Shown here piece after piece: positions 1 through 8,809 of a stretch of DNA of 64,000 nucleotides (positions within the stretch are counted from its first letter, which is position 1; every line of letters starts with the position of its first letter). Below the pieces are notes generated by a model. That model had not been told where the DNA came from. It saw nothing but the letters and a program-made list of their open reading frames with translations, and made no database searches. Where the stretch lies: NCBI RefSeq assembly GCF_003990975.1, contig NZ_RZJR01000001.1:124001-188000 (forward strand), in the 5' to 3' direction. The position numbers and the translations under genes are program-made. The stretch is from Cohnella sp. AR92 (GTDB taxonomy: Bacteria > Bacillota > Bacilli > Paenibacillales > Paenibacillaceae).

Positions 1-315
1 GTATTCGCAGCTTCCTATCTGGCCGACGATATTTTCGGTTCCTCCGCGACCATTGAACAGCATGGCGGTACACAGGAAGATTATCAAGAGATTGATGGAA
101 TGCTTCAGGCAGCAAAAGGCAAGCTCACGGAAGACGAATTCAAGGAATATTCGGAGCTGACGAAGCAGTTGATGCAATTAAAGCTGAAGATCACCGATGA
201 AAATGGAGTTGCGCATGAGGAGGAGTTGTCCAAAGAAGAGCAACAGCAGTTTGAACAGATCGCTTCCAAGCTAGCTCCGTATTTCGAGAAGATAAACGGA
301 GCCGCCAAACCGTAA
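1..315 (+). CDS. DUF3600-domain protein, C-terminal part (5' end outside window)
   Basis: The reading frame is open from base 1 to a TAA at 313-315, giving the last 104 residues of a longer protein. The visible part has the hallmarks I remember for the DUF3600 domain of Bacillus and Paenibacillus: a segment reading SYLADDIFGS just after what is usually a membrane helix, then an AAKGKL motif, a charged helix, and a closing PYFEKING. These proteins often have an N-terminal anti-sigma-like cytoplasmic part, one membrane helix and this extracellular domain, but the first parts are outside the window. The molecular role is unknown. A strong terminator follows at 349. Confidence 0.7.
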   Translation, partial: VFAASYLADDIFGSSATIEQHGGTQEDYQEIDGMLQAAKGKLTEDEFKEYSELTKQLMQLKLKITDENGVAHEEELSKEEQQQFEQIASKLAPYFEKINGAAKP

Positions 316-348
316 GATAACGAATTGGCCAAGGAATTCAAACTTATC

Positions 349-373
349 AAGGCACCCTAAATGGGTGCCTTTT
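349..373 (+). terminator. Rho-independent terminator
   Basis: A perfect 9-bp stem, AAGGCACCC (349-357) and GGGTGCCTT (363-371), encloses a 5-base loop and is followed by T residues. It lies 34 bases after the stop of the DUF3600 gene and ends that transcript. A similar GGCACC stem occurs at 8710. Confidence 0.85.
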
Positions 374-381
374 GATTTCGC

Positions 382-413
382 AAAAAAGATCCAATCACCG
401 AAGTGACTGGATC
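382..413 (-). terminator. Rho-independent terminator of the beta-helix gene
   Basis: Read on the minus strand, GATCCAGTCAC (413-403) pairs with GTGATTGGATC (398-388) around a TTCG loop, with one mismatch. Six T residues (387-382) follow. It lies just past the stop codon of the minus-strand gene ending at 432 and faces the plus-strand terminator at 349, so this gap holds two terminators back to back. Confidence 0.85.
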
Positions 414-431
414 TGGATCAACAATAATAAA

Positions 432-2456
432 CTAAAATTCAAAATCGATGGTAGCATTGTTGGTCCATTCAAACGGACCAGGTGAGACATCTGCATCGGG
501 TCTCTTATTCCCGAAGAAGTCGGAGTCGAAACGATATGGAGTGCCGTCCGGTTCCTCATACTTCATATCGGCGTGATAAGTCTTGCCAAGCAGGTCGGTG
601 GTCACCAACGTTGCAGAGGCTCCCCGAAGCAATTCGGGCTCTTTGACCTGAATGTGCACCCTGCCTTGCGCAGGATTAATCTCGACTTTTATACCCTTCT
701 GCGCATAGATCTTCGCATGGGGTTCATGACTGCTTGGAACCGCATGGTTAAGATATAAATTTCCGCCCATCGCCACCGGAAGAACCGCATTTCCAATAAA
801 GAAATCCTTTGCGGCTTCGCCAAGCTCAATAAGCTCCTCCGGGGTGTATTCCCACCATTTCTTATCTTTTACATCGGGATGTTTGTCGTAGCCCCCCAGT
901 CCCACGGCATGCAGATAGCAAATGGAATTGTCCGGAACGCCGTCCATGACCGTCTTCCCGTCTTCTCCAACTTCATCTCTTGGCTTAAGCGGAAGATGCT
1001 CGAAAAAGGTTATTGGAACAGGTTCCTTATTCGCGTCGTTATCCCCCAAAAAGATATTGTTGTAGTACCTGTCATCGCCCCCGGTGATGTTGGAGTACCC
1101 TGCCATTGCCGTCTCGTGAGGGAAGTGATACGGCGTAGTACGGGTAATCTCGGAACGAACGACAAATCTGCCTGCAAACAAGTTATGGGCAAATGCCCCG
1201 CCCTGTGCCATATTTCTGAAATTCATCGGAGAGAGAAACAGATTATGATCGACCATATACGGACCATGGCAAACCTCAACGAAGAGGTCTTCGGAAAGGT
1301 TGTCAAAAAATACATTGCGGCTGATGCGCGTGCCCTGTGCCTGCCAGTCAAGCCAAAGCGCACGGTAACAGCTGTAGATTCTGTTTTCGCTAATTTGAGT
1401 ATCCAGGGAAGCATGCAGTTTAATGCCCGCTACTTCGGCACCGTGCCTGAGCCGTTTGTGGTGAATATTGTAAATGTGGTTCTGATAAATGCGGCTGAAG
1501 GCTCCCCCCATATGCCCCACAATACCGGCCTGTTCGCAATCGTGAATCACATTGCCTCGAACGATGTGACTGCCGACTCTATCCTTATGCCAGCCGGAGC
1601 GTAATGCTCGTAAAATAACCTCCTGCTCGCGTTGAGTTCCGCCTTTCATATGCTTCCCCGAAGACTTGGTGTGGCCTGTACCGATCTCCGTACCGAGGCT
1701 GATGCCAACGCATTTGGATTCACTGATTATATTGTTTTCTATAATCCAACCCTTGCTCCAGTGAGGTCCGATCAAACCTTCCTGGTAGTCGGTAGGCGGC
1801 GCCCATTGAGGAGAGGCTTGACGAAGGGTGAATCCGCTTACAGTTATATAGTTAAGTCCTGGTTTCTCAGGCCAGAAGCAATAAGGACGGACATTAATCT
1901 CGACATTTTCCTTACGAGGATCTTTCCCGCCGAAATGGGCCCAAATTTTTGTTGTTGCAACGCCAACTTCGGCATGCCATTTGAGCAGCGAGTCCTCGGG
2001 ATATTTGGCTTCGGGCCAAACTTCGGGCTTGCGGACCTTCTCGACGCTCTCGCATTCATACAAAGATTTGCCATCCAAATAGACATCGCCGAGATGAACC
2101 GGGAAGGGCCCGTCAAACACCCAGTCCCCGCTCAACTCCACTTCAAAGGGATTACGAACGGAGAAGATGGAATTGAGTACTTCCGTACTCCAAACATGAT
2201 CCCCTTCGGACTTCCAGTCGGTAATCCGTTCCGCTCCTGTAATGACGACTTCCCCGTCTCCCGCGGATCGATAGAGGATTCTATGCTCCGCTGTTCCTCC
2301 ATTAGCAGGGTTAACCCATTCCCTGTATACTCCGGCATGAACGATAACCGTGTCGCCAGCCAGGGCAAGAGCCGCAGCGCGCGATATTGTGCGAAAGGGT
2401 TGATCGGCTGTTCCTCTCAGCTGATCGTTCCCCTGTACGGATACATGATACTCCAT
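432..2456 (-). CDS. Right-handed parallel beta-helix repeat protein, putative polysaccharide-active enzyme
   Basis: This is a 674-residue protein without a signal peptide. The ATG at 2456 is chosen because an AAGGGGG ribosome site stands just upstream and because the mature-type start EYHVSVQGND follows. The opening reads like the first rungs of pectate-lyase/GH beta-helices: a Gly-Asn-Asp turn, a PFRTISRAAALA motif, and a GDTVIVHAGVYRE strand. The middle (about 230-480) has repeated N-x-I/V/F strands such as IIENNIIS, IVRGNVIHD and ISRNVFFD, typical of parallel beta-helix coils. The C-terminal third is rich in aromatic residues. Such proteins are lyases, hydrolases or epimerases acting on acidic or branched glycans. 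The substrate cannot be told from sequence. It appears monocistronic with its own terminator. Confidence 0.75.
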   Translation of the reverse strand: MEYHVSVQGNDQLRGTADQPFRTISRAAALALAGDTVIVHAGVYREWVNPANGGTAEHRILYRSAGDGEVVITGAERITDWKSEGDHVWSTEVLNSIFSVRNPFEVELSGDWVFDGPFPVHLGDVYLDGKSLYECESVEKVRKPEVWPEAKYPEDSLLKWHAEVGVATTKIWAHFGGKDPRKENVEINVRPYCFWPEKPGLNYITVSGFTLRQASPQWAPPTDYQEGLIGPHWSKGWIIENNIISESKCVGISLGTEIGTGHTKSSGKHMKGGTQREQEVILRALRSGWHKDRVGSHIVRGNVIHDCEQAGIVGHMGGAFSRIYQNHIYNIHHKRLRHGAEVAGIKLHASLDTQISENRIYSCYRALWLDWQAQGTRISRNVFFDNLSEDLFVEVCHGPYMVDHNLFLSPMNFRNMAQGGAFAHNLFAGRFVVRSEITRTTPYHFPHETAMAGYSNITGGDDRYYNNIFLGDNDANKEPVPITFFEHLPLKPRDEVGEDGKTVMDGVPDNSICYLHAVGLGGYDKHPDVKDKKWWEYTPEELIELGEAAKDFFIGNAVLPVAMGGNLYLNHAVPSSHEPHAKIYAQKGIKVEINPAQGRVHIQVKEPELLRGASATLVTTDLLGKTYHADMKYEEPDGTPYRFDSDFFGNKRPDADVSPGPFEWTNNATIDFEF

Positions 2457-2594
2457 AAATATCCCCCTTCTTCCTACCTTATAAAAGTCGTAAGAATTCC
2501 ATGCAAGCTGGCGGCAGGCTAAGTTCAAAATTATTATTGTATTAAGTAACAATATTAACATATCCTGCAGCCAGGAGGAATGATATGGAGTTTC

Positions 2595-3455
2595 TCATAC
2601 GAGATGCCCTTTGCGGCGAGCTAGAATCAGCATGGTGATGGCGATCATTAGACTGATTATTACGGGTATAATTGAAGCTTCAAGGCCAAATTGGCCTCCC
2701 GTGAGAAGGGCTGGACCCGTCACTTTAACGGTGAACAGACCTGAGGAGGAATGGCCCGAGACGGGAATGCCTAAGAGTCCTTCTATTGTATTCCAGAAGA
2801 AATGGAGGCTAATGATAAACCAAACATTGCGCCGCCAAAGGAAGGCTGCACCTAGCAATACGCCGGCTTCAATGATAATGGATAGGGCTCCCCAAGCTGT
2901 AGCTCCGGGGTTGCCTAGATGAGCGATCCCAAAGAAGAGGGATGTTAGAATCAGCGCAAGCCGACTTCCGCCCATTTTCTCAATGGCTTGGAAAGCAAGC
3001 CCGCGAAAGATCAATTCTTCTACGAAGGCAGCGCCGAGTTGCGTGGCGATAATAGGCCAAACGACAGAGCCGATGTTTTCGTTTGACCACTTGAATGAAT
3101 ACCCGCCGAGCAGGACGATGAGCGATGTTGAAACGATGATAAAGATAAGGCCGATGGCGGCGCCGTAAATAATCTCCGATACCGCACGCCGTTGGAACAG
3201 AAGTTCAGGAACCGGCCGCCGCGCCAGGAATTTCATCGTAAGCCAGTAGATCGCGATTGCAACCGCGCTTCCGACAAGCGCCAGCATGATGGATCCCGGC
3301 GCTTCTAAATCTTCGGATAACAGGTTGAATGTCACATTGGCGAGAGCGATCCCAAGCGCTCCCACGAGCATCCAGATGAGGGGGAATCGAAAGAACGCAA
3401 CAAGCTTAGACGATTCCTTGCCGCTAAGTGCCTCATTATGGGGTGTTTTTCTCAT
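2595..3455 (-). CDS. CPBP family intramembrane glutamic endopeptidase (CAAX protease/Abi-type)
   Basis: This 286-residue membrane protein has about eight hydrophobic segments. The family's three catalytic motifs are all visible: EELIFRG (Glu146-Glu147, Arg151), a His in the GIAHLGNPG segment (His179), and His218 with Asn222 in SLHFFWN. The double Glu and the two His residues form the active site of this Rce1-like family, which cleaves substrates within the membrane. In Gram-positive bacteria members are often linked with bacteriocin immunity or peptide maturation. No precursor peptide or bacteriocin gene is adjacent, so the substrate is unknown. An AAGAGGAG ribosome site precedes the ATG at 3455. 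Confidence 0.88.
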   Translation of the reverse strand: MRKTPHNEALSGKESSKLVAFFRFPLIWMLVGALGIALANVTFNLLSEDLEAPGSIMLALVGSAVAIAIYWLTMKFLARRPVPELLFQRRAVSEIIYGAAIGLIFIIVSTSLIVLLGGYSFKWSNENIGSVVWPIIATQLGAAFVEELIFRGLAFQAIEKMGGSRLALILTSLFFGIAHLGNPGATAWGALSIIIEAGVLLGAAFLWRRNVWFIISLHFFWNTIEGLLGIPVSGHSSSGLFTVKVTGPALLTGGQFGLEASIIPVIISLMIAITMLILARRKGHLV

Positions 3456-3564
3456 GATAGGTGATTGCTCCTCTTCTTGTTCAGGATTTAAATCACACTA
3501 TACTTTAAAAAAGTCAAACCTCAGCAGTGCCGTTTGGTCATATCGCGGTCATATGACTTTACCC

Positions 3565-3600
3565 AAATAAAAAACCGACACCCGTTAAGGTGTCGGTTTC
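3565..3600 (-). terminator. Rho-independent terminator of the NarL-type two-component operon
   Basis: On the minus strand AAACCGACACC (3599-3589) pairs with GGTGTCGGTTT (3582-3572) around a 6-base loop, and a T-rich run (3575-3567) follows. It lies 11 bases after the stop of the response regulator. Confidence 0.88.
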
Positions 3601-3610
3601 GAGCTGTTCA

Positions 3611-4267
3611 TTAAAAATCTAAAATCCCTGTCTCTTTGGCCTTATAGGCAGCTTCTCTTCTTCCTTTTACATTCATTTTCGAATAGATATTCGAGATATA
3701 ATTCTTAACCGTACCCTCACTGAGATATAAGGCCTTAGCGATATCCTGATTGCGCAGACCTAACGCCAGCTTGTGAAGAACTTCGACTTCACGGTTGCTA
3801 AGCCCGAATTCATTGTTCTTATCCATTGTCGATGAAATACCGCTTTTCAGCATGCTTTTAATCATTTTGTCCGCCATTTCCGGCGAAATGAGAGTGCCTC
3901 CCGTATGAACCACTCGGATGCCTGCGATGAGGTTCTTAGGGTGAATGGCTTTGAGCAGGTAACCCTCCGCTCCATGGCTTAACGCCGCCAGAACATATTC
4001 AACTTCTTTGTAAGAAGTCAGAATAATAATTTTCGTCGACGGGAATCGAGGCTTGATCTTCTCTGTAGCAACAACGCCATCCATAATAGGCATGTTGATA
4101 TCCATGAGGATGATATCCGGTTGGGATTTCTCGCAATAGTCGATCGCCTCTTCACCATTCTTAGCCAATCCCACAATCTCGATATCGTCTTCCATCTCGA
4201 GTACGATTTTAAGACTTTCAAGGATCAATTCCTGATCATCAACGATGAGCACTTTAATTCTCGGCAT
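3611..4267 (-). CDS. Response regulator, NarL/FixJ family (LuxR-type HTH)
   Basis: This 218-residue transcription factor has a receiver domain (about 1-122) with the acidic pair Asp10-Asp11, phospho-acceptor Asp56 in ILMDINMP, Thr84 and Lys106. A LuxR-type helix-turn-helix follows (about 152-215), with LSNREVEVLHKLALG and the recognition region LSEGTVKNYISNIYSKM. Its start overlaps the end of the kinase gene by 14 bp, so the two are translationally coupled and surely form a pair. The target genes are not evident. The neighbouring CPBP protease gene (2595) and secreted-protein gene (5604) are separated from it by terminators or gaps. Confidence 0.93.
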   Translation of the reverse strand: MPRIKVLIVDDQELILESLKIVLEMEDDIEIVGLAKNGEEAIDYCEKSQPDIILMDINMPIMDGVVATEKIKPRFPSTKIIILTSYKEVEYVLAALSHGAEGYLLKAIHPKNLIAGIRVVHTGGTLISPEMADKMIKSMLKSGISSTMDKNNEFGLSNREVEVLHKLALGLRNQDIAKALYLSEGTVKNYISNIYSKMNVKGRREAAYKAKETGILDF

Positions 4268-5429
4268 CCGGCTTATCTCCTTTCAGTGGGATCTCGCATC
4301 TGACTTCAACGCCAGCGACCGCCAAGGAGGAGATCGAGAAGGTACCTCCCAGCATCTCCACCCGATTCTTCATCGTTGATAGGCCGAACCCATGCTCTAT
4401 CTTACCCAGGGGAGTTCCATTATTGCGAATGGCAACGGATAAAGCCGATGGAGAAAAGCGGAGCTCCAGCTCAATTTCCGTTGCCTTCCCGTGCTTGAGC
4501 GCATTCGTAAAAGACTCTTGTATCACCCGAATGATCGACTGCCGCATATCGAAAGGAAGGGTCCGTTCTGTGCCCTTCAGCGTGAGAAGAATGACCGTTC
4601 CGGTATATTCTCGAAAGTTGCTGACGAGTCTCTCGGCATGGTCCGCTAGACTTGTCGTCTCTTCTTCCCCCATCTTATGCACGATGTCTCTCATTTCATC
4701 CAGGTTCTGCTCCGTCATTCCTCTTATGCTAATCAACTTTTCCTTGGCCAGGCTTGGGTTTTTGCCTAGAAGGGCAATTGCCGCATCGAGACTCATAATA
4801 AGGGAAATAAAAGAGTGCCCTAACGTGTCGTGCATCTCCTTGGACATACGGCTTCGTTCCTCCAGCAGAGTCATCCTTTCGATCTCGGCGGCATATTGGG
4901 ATAACAGTTTATTTTGTTCATCGATCTCTTTAGCTAATTTATTTTTCTCATGATAGGCCTTGGCGATGAAGCTGACCCAAATCCCGATAAAAGAGAAAAG
5001 AAGGTTATCCGAGCTTGAACCGAGCGCCAGATCCCAGGTGACTTTCCCGAATAACATGCTGGTGAAGGGGAGTACGGATAGGACCGGGATCGTCCAGGCC
5101 GTCTTTCTGGTTAATAGGTAGCCGATTGTAAGGCTAGGGATAAGGTAATCGACACTCCCAAGTTGATCGGCCTGCATAAACGATTTAACGTAGTAAGATC
5201 CCCCTAGCAATAGTTCAAGCGAGATGAACCATCCCTTGTTCATCCTTTGCTGCGGAAACCAGAATAAAGCCGGAATAATAAGGGCCGCCAAGATCCAGAC
5301 GATGTTCACGAACAATCGAGGCGAATATTCATTCTCCATTAAAAGATGAGATAACAGCAAAATATAATTATAGGACCGGAGCCCAAATATCCCCCAGTCC
5401 ATGAAATAAAAAACTTTTTTCACAGGCAT
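4254..5429 (-). CDS. Sensor histidine kinase (HisKA_3/DesK-LiaS type)
   Basis: This 391-residue membrane kinase has an N-terminal half of hydrophobic helices (about 38-157) with hardly any extracellular loop, suggesting a membrane-sensing kinase of the intramembrane type. A coiled coil (160-190) leads to the dimerisation/phosphorylation region ERSRMSKEMHDTLGHS, with His200 as phospho-acceptor in the HD motif of the NarX/DesK class. The ATPase domain shows an N box around ESFTNALKHG and a G box GFGLSTMKNR. The first ATG (5429) sits directly behind AAGGAAGG, which is too close for ideal spacing, so translation may start at Met10 (5402). Its partner is the overlapping response regulator at 3611-4267. 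Confidence 0.9.
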   Translation of the reverse strand: MPVKKVFYFMDWGIFGLRSYNYILLLSHLLMENEYSPRLFVNIVWILAALIIPALFWFPQQRMNKGWFISLELLLGGSYYVKSFMQADQLGSVDYLIPSLTIGYLLTRKTAWTIPVLSVLPFTSMLFGKVTWDLALGSSSDNLLFSFIGIWVSFIAKAYHEKNKLAKEIDEQNKLLSQYAAEIERMTLLEERSRMSKEMHDTLGHSFISLIMSLDAAIALLGKNPSLAKEKLISIRGMTEQNLDEMRDIVHKMGEEETTSLADHAERLVSNFREYTGTVILLTLKGTERTLPFDMRQSIIRVIQESFTNALKHGKATEIELELRFSPSALSVAIRNNGTPLGKIEHGFGLSTMKNRVEMLGGTFSISSLAVAGVEVRCEIPLKGDKPDAEN

Positions 5430-5562
5430 CCTTCCTTACCCAAGTAGGACATATGTATTTCCTTAATTATACATCAACTGGGTTTGCGCTGCTGTAATAA
5501 GGGGGGGAAAGCCAATCATACATACGCCGTGCAGGACAAAAGGTATGTAGAGGGAATCTGAT

Positions 5563-5594
5563 AGAAAAAGCGCAATCCCGAGGGATTGCGCTTC
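5563..5594 (-). terminator. Rho-independent terminator of the secreted-protein gene
   Basis: A perfect 12-bp stem, AAGCGCAATCCC (5568-5579) with its complement (5582-5593), has only a 2-base gap. On the minus strand it runs into TTTTTCTAT. It lies 10 bases after the stop codon of the gene at 5604. Confidence 0.88.
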
Positions 5595-5603
5595 TTCTAT
5601 CGA

Positions 5604-6491
5604 TTATTGATTCAGCGAAGGGTACTCCTTCATCTCGATTCTTCCGTCTCCCCATTCGCTTTGTGTTTCTACGAGCGTATAGGCTTTGTCTGCTACGCTG
5701 TTTACGGCAGCGTCTTCTCTAGGCTGCATGTCCTTTAGCCACCCGTCATATTCCACCGACAACAGCTGCTTGTTATAACGGGAGAATGTCAGTTGGGCGC
5801 GCTCGCCGCCTTCCGACTTCACCATAAAGGTAATATCGGGATTGCTGCCGTAGTTCGAACTGGTGTAGCCTTGCGAGACATATTCAACCGAAGCGAACTT
5901 ACCCGGTACGAGCTTGTGATTCTCCGCCATTTCCTTCGCCAGCTTCGTAAAATCATCGTGTTGCTTCAGCAACTTTTTATCCAAACCAAGCGATCCGGCG
6001 TTCTTCCAATACTGGCCTTGGTGGGCGACCCGAGGGTCTCCTGTTACTGCGTCCACTTCAAACGTATAGCTTTGGCCGTCCGCCTCGGCTACTTCGCCGT
6101 ACCATGTAGCGCGGGGATCAAGCGCGGTCGCGGGGTGGTAAGACATGACGATTGTCTTGCCTTTCAGATCCGCTTGAAACAGCGTCCATAGATTTTGCGC
6201 CCCGAGCTCAGCGGCTTCGCTCATCCCCAAGTCATTTGCCGTTCCTTGCCCGCTGAGATCATGAAGCTTTACCTGATAATCGGCCTTAACATAACCGCTT
6301 GGCAAGCTCTCTTTCGCCGTTTGGACGACGGGCGCGCTGTAGCTGGTCGCTACGCTTGTCGTCTTGTTCGTCTCCGCCGCTTTCGCCCCTTGAGCCAAGC
6401 CCCCGAAGACAAGAGTACACGCCGTAATCGCCGCAGCCGTTCCGAGTACAATCGTTTTTAATTCTTTTCCTTTTCCTATTGTTGCCTTCAT
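5604..6491 (-). CDS. Secreted protein of unknown function (PepSY-like region)
   Basis: This 295-residue protein carries a clear signal peptide: basic MKATIGKGKELK, a hydrophobic core (13-32), and a likely AKA-A cleavage site near residue 38. The mature part contains an EAAELGAQNLWTLF helix followed by strands ending in YTFEVDAVTGDPRVAHQG. This resembles the helix plus beta-hairpin of PepSY/YPEB domains, but I cannot assign it firmly. It has no catalytic motif I recognise. It lies 82 bp downstream of the OmpR-type regulator/kinase pair (6574-8627) on the same strand and could be a target or accessory of that system. It ends at a strong terminator. Confidence 0.6.
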   Translation of the reverse strand: MKATIGKGKELKTIVLGTAAAITACTLVFGGLAQGAKAAETNKTTSVATSYSAPVVQTAKESLPSGYVKADYQVKLHDLSGQGTANDLGMSEAAELGAQNLWTLFQADLKGKTIVMSYHPATALDPRATWYGEVAEADGQSYTFEVDAVTGDPRVAHQGQYWKNAGSLGLDKKLLKQHDDFTKLAKEMAENHKLVPGKFASVEYVSQGYTSSNYGSNPDITFMVKSEGGERAQLTFSRYNKQLLSVEYDGWLKDMQPREDAAVNSVADKAYTLVETQSEWGDGRIEMKEYPSLNQ

Positions 6492-6573
6492 GATAGCTCT
6501 CCTTTTTTAAACGCGATTTTTGCTTACAGGTGCAAGTATGAGGGCGCCAGGTTAGCAATCTATCATCAAGTTA

Positions 6574-7971
6574 TCACGAAGTTGTAAAAGTAATTTTGCT
6601 GATCGTGCCTCTGCCGATTTGCGAAGAAAAAGATAACTTGGCGCCATGGCTGGCAGCAATCTGCTCACATAGAGCCAGTCCCAAGCCTGCTCCGCCGCCA
6701 GCTCTGCTGCGAGCTTGGTCAACGCGGTAAAAGGCTTCCGTTACGCGCCCCAATTGTTCATCGGTCATTCCTTTGCCGTCATCGGTTACGAGAATGACGG
6801 GGCGTTCAGACTCCATATAAGCTTCCAGAAGCACCAGACCGCCCGGGGGACAAGCCTTAACGGCGTTATCTGCCAAATTGACGACAAGACTCTCCAATAG
6901 ATCGCGGTCACCGTCTACCGCATCCAATCGGCACTTCCAAGTCAGCCTGACCTTGCAATCTTCCAACTTGAGCTTAAGCGTCTCCTCCGTTTTACGGAAC
7001 AGTTCTTTTATCTCAACCGGTTCCCGCCGGATGTCGCTGCGGCCAAGCGTCGCCAGCTCTAGTAATTGATAGGCTAGATTCTGAAGTCTGCGGCTCTCCG
7101 ACATGATATAATCGGTTGCCGCCAACTTATCCTCATCCGTTAACTCTACCTTCTGAATATACTCCGCATAGCCGTATATAGAGGTTAACGGGGTGCGAAG
7201 CTCGTGAGCGAAATTATCGATAAAACGCTGTTTTTGTTCGGCCGCTAGCTTCAGTTGCCCTATCTGCTTCTGGATTTCCTCGGCCATATGGTTAAAGCTA
7301 TCAGCCATCTCCGACAGCTCGTCATGACGGGTCGCGCCAATGCGGTTGCCATATTCTCCTTGCGCAATGCACTTCGAAGCTTCCGAGATTTGACGAAGCG
7401 GCTTGAACACGCGGCCGAGCACGAAGTGCAGACAAACGGCCAACAATGTGCATAAGACGATTCCCAACAGAAACAGCATGCCGGTCATACGGCTCCATGC
7501 CGATAAGTAGCCCGAGACATCATAAAGGTAGGTTAACGTATAGGTCTCGTAAGGTGCGGGAAGATTGCCTATTACGCTGACATAGGTCCGTCCATCCAGC
7601 TTCGTTGTCGTTACGGTTCGCTCTCCCGGAATTGCGGCTTGAGAATGGCCGGAGCGCCGGTCGCCTTTCGGCAGACTGGTGTATAGGATGCGGCCTTCTT
7701 CCGACAGCTCGAGGGCTACGCCTTGCTTGCCATAGTATGCGGAATACGACTGGAACAGCGAGCCTAGCGCCGCATCCGCGATAGTCCCCCTGCTTTCCAA
7801 AGCGTACAAATCCTTGCCGTAAGTGGAGGCAATAAAATAATGTTCGCCCAGACTTCGTTCGCGTGAACCGTCAAGATTGGTTTTGAGCGTAATCGCCGAG
7901 AACAAAAAAATGGACAGATTAAAAAAGAGAAGGAACAGCGTCAGAGTAACCAGAAACGTTCTTGCTCTCAT
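6574..7971 (-). CDS. Sensor histidine kinase with HAMP domain (OmpR-type pair)
   Basis: This 465-residue kinase has a membrane helix at about 6-28, an extracellular sensor region (29-160), and a second helix (163-185). A HAMP linker containing PLRQISEA and DELSEMADSFNHM follows. The phosphorylation site is His256 in NFAHELRTPL. The C-terminal ATPase domain has the N box NLADNAVKA, DDGKGM and GAGLGLALCEQI. It starts 2 bp after the stop of its response regulator (7974), so both come from one transcript. The extracellular part has no domain I can name, so the signal is unknown. The secreted protein downstream (5604) is a possible functional partner. Confidence 0.92.
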   Translation of the reverse strand: MRARTFLVTLTLFLLFFNLSIFLFSAITLKTNLDGSRERSLGEHYFIASTYGKDLYALESRGTIADAALGSLFQSYSAYYGKQGVALELSEEGRILYTSLPKGDRRSGHSQAAIPGERTVTTTKLDGRTYVSVIGNLPAPYETYTLTYLYDVSGYLSAWSRMTGMLFLLGIVLCTLLAVCLHFVLGRVFKPLRQISEASKCIAQGEYGNRIGATRHDELSEMADSFNHMAEEIQKQIGQLKLAAEQKQRFIDNFAHELRTPLTSIYGYAEYIQKVELTDEDKLAATDYIMSESRRLQNLAYQLLELATLGRSDIRREPVEIKELFRKTEETLKLKLEDCKVRLTWKCRLDAVDGDRDLLESLVVNLADNAVKACPPGGLVLLEAYMESERPVILVTDDGKGMTDEQLGRVTEAFYRVDQARSRAGGGAGLGLALCEQIAASHGAKLSFSSQIGRGTISKITFTTS

Positions 7972-7973
7972 CT

Positions 7974-8627
7974 CTATACCTCTAATCGGTAGCCTAGCTT
8001 GTAGACCGTCTTGATGCGGTCCTCCAGGCCAAACTTCTTCCGAAGCCTCTGAATATGGACATCCACTGTTCGAGTATCCCCTTCATAGTCGTAGCCCCAT
8101 GCCAATTCGAGCAGCTTCTCCCGCGAAAGCGCGATGTTGCGGTTTCTCACTAGCGTTTCCAGCAGTTCAAATTCCCGTGGCGTGTATTCGATCGGCTGTT
8201 GATCGCAGTAGATTTGGCGGCTTCCGAAATCGATGCGCATCCCGTCCAGCTCGAAGCTCTCCCCCGTGCGTTCTCTCCTCGTACGGCGCAATACGGCATC
8301 CACGCGAGCCAGTAACTCCAACATCTCGAAAGGCTTGGTGATGTAATCGTCAGCGCCCATTGTTAGTCCCTTAACCCGATCGGATAATCCGTCCCGAGCC
8401 GTCAGAATGATGGTTGGAATTCCCCGTATTCTTTCGAACACCTCATAACCGCCCATCTTAGGCAGCATAATATCAAGCAGCAAGAGATCATATTTATTCT
8501 GTGCAAGCTCATCAACAGCAGCTTGTCCGTCATAAACGGAGACACAGCGATGTCCGACGGTTTGCAGGCTTCTTCGGATCAATTCATTAATTGGTTTCTC
8601 GTCTTCGACAATAAGAATTGTCGCCAC
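7974..8627 (-). CDS. Response regulator, OmpR/PhoB family
   Basis: This 217-residue winged-helix regulator has a receiver domain with Glu8-Asp9, phospho-acceptor Asp52 in LLLDIMLP, a Thr in IILTARDG, and Lys in DDYITKPF. The DNA-binding domain follows with YTPREFELLETL and a DTRTVDVHIQRLRKK recognition helix. I place the start at the GTG at 8627 because AGAGGTGAT, fully complementary to the end of 16S rRNA, lies at ideal distance from it. The ATG at 8633 overlaps that site and is a weaker choice. It is followed directly by its kinase gene. Confidence 0.93.
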   Translation of the reverse strand: MATILIVEDEKPINELIRRSLQTVGHRCVSVYDGQAAVDELAQNKYDLLLLDIMLPKMGGYEVFERIRGIPTIILTARDGLSDRVKGLTMGADDYITKPFEMLELLARVDAVLRRTRRERTGESFELDGMRIDFGSRQIYCDQQPIEYTPREFELLETLVRNRNIALSREKLLELAWGYDYEGDTRTVDVHIQRLRKKFGLEDRIKTVYKLGYRLEV

Positions 8628-8705
8628 GGGCATCACCTCTGAACGCAATATATCACGAAAATGTAATAGAGTTGTAAAGGTTAGGGGACGGGCTTCCCGG
8701 CAAAT

Positions 8706-8732
8706 AAATAAGGCACCCGGTCAGGTGCCTTT
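8706..8732 (-). terminator. Rho-independent terminator of the FAD monooxygenase/DUF3237 operon
   Basis: AAGGCACC (8710-8717) pairs with GGTGCCTT (8724-8731). On the minus strand the stem is followed by ATTTATTTG. It stands about 80 bases after the stop of the DUF3237 gene and before the promoter region of the two-component operon. Confidence 0.7.
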
Positions 8733-8809
8733 CCATTTCGCTATTGCACCCGGCTATCGCTGCTAACTTAGATATAGGCAGCGCATCTGTCTTCCCGGGC
8801 GTTTATCGT

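Noticed and set aside
879..2522. Long plus-strand frames (879-1604 and 1632-2522) over the beta-helix gene
   Set aside because: They oppose a 674-residue protein with clear beta-helix repeats and a proper ribosome site. Neither has a recognisable domain or start signal.
2595..3455. Abortive-infection (phage defence) gene from the CPBP/Abi annotation
   Set aside because: The Abi name of this family is historical. No defence genes, toxin or mobile elements are adjacent, and the protein reads as an ordinary intramembrane protease.
5467..5655. 62-codon minus-strand frame between the kinase and the secreted-protein gene
   Set aside because: It overlaps the terminator and the end of the secreted-protein gene and has no ribosome site or domain.
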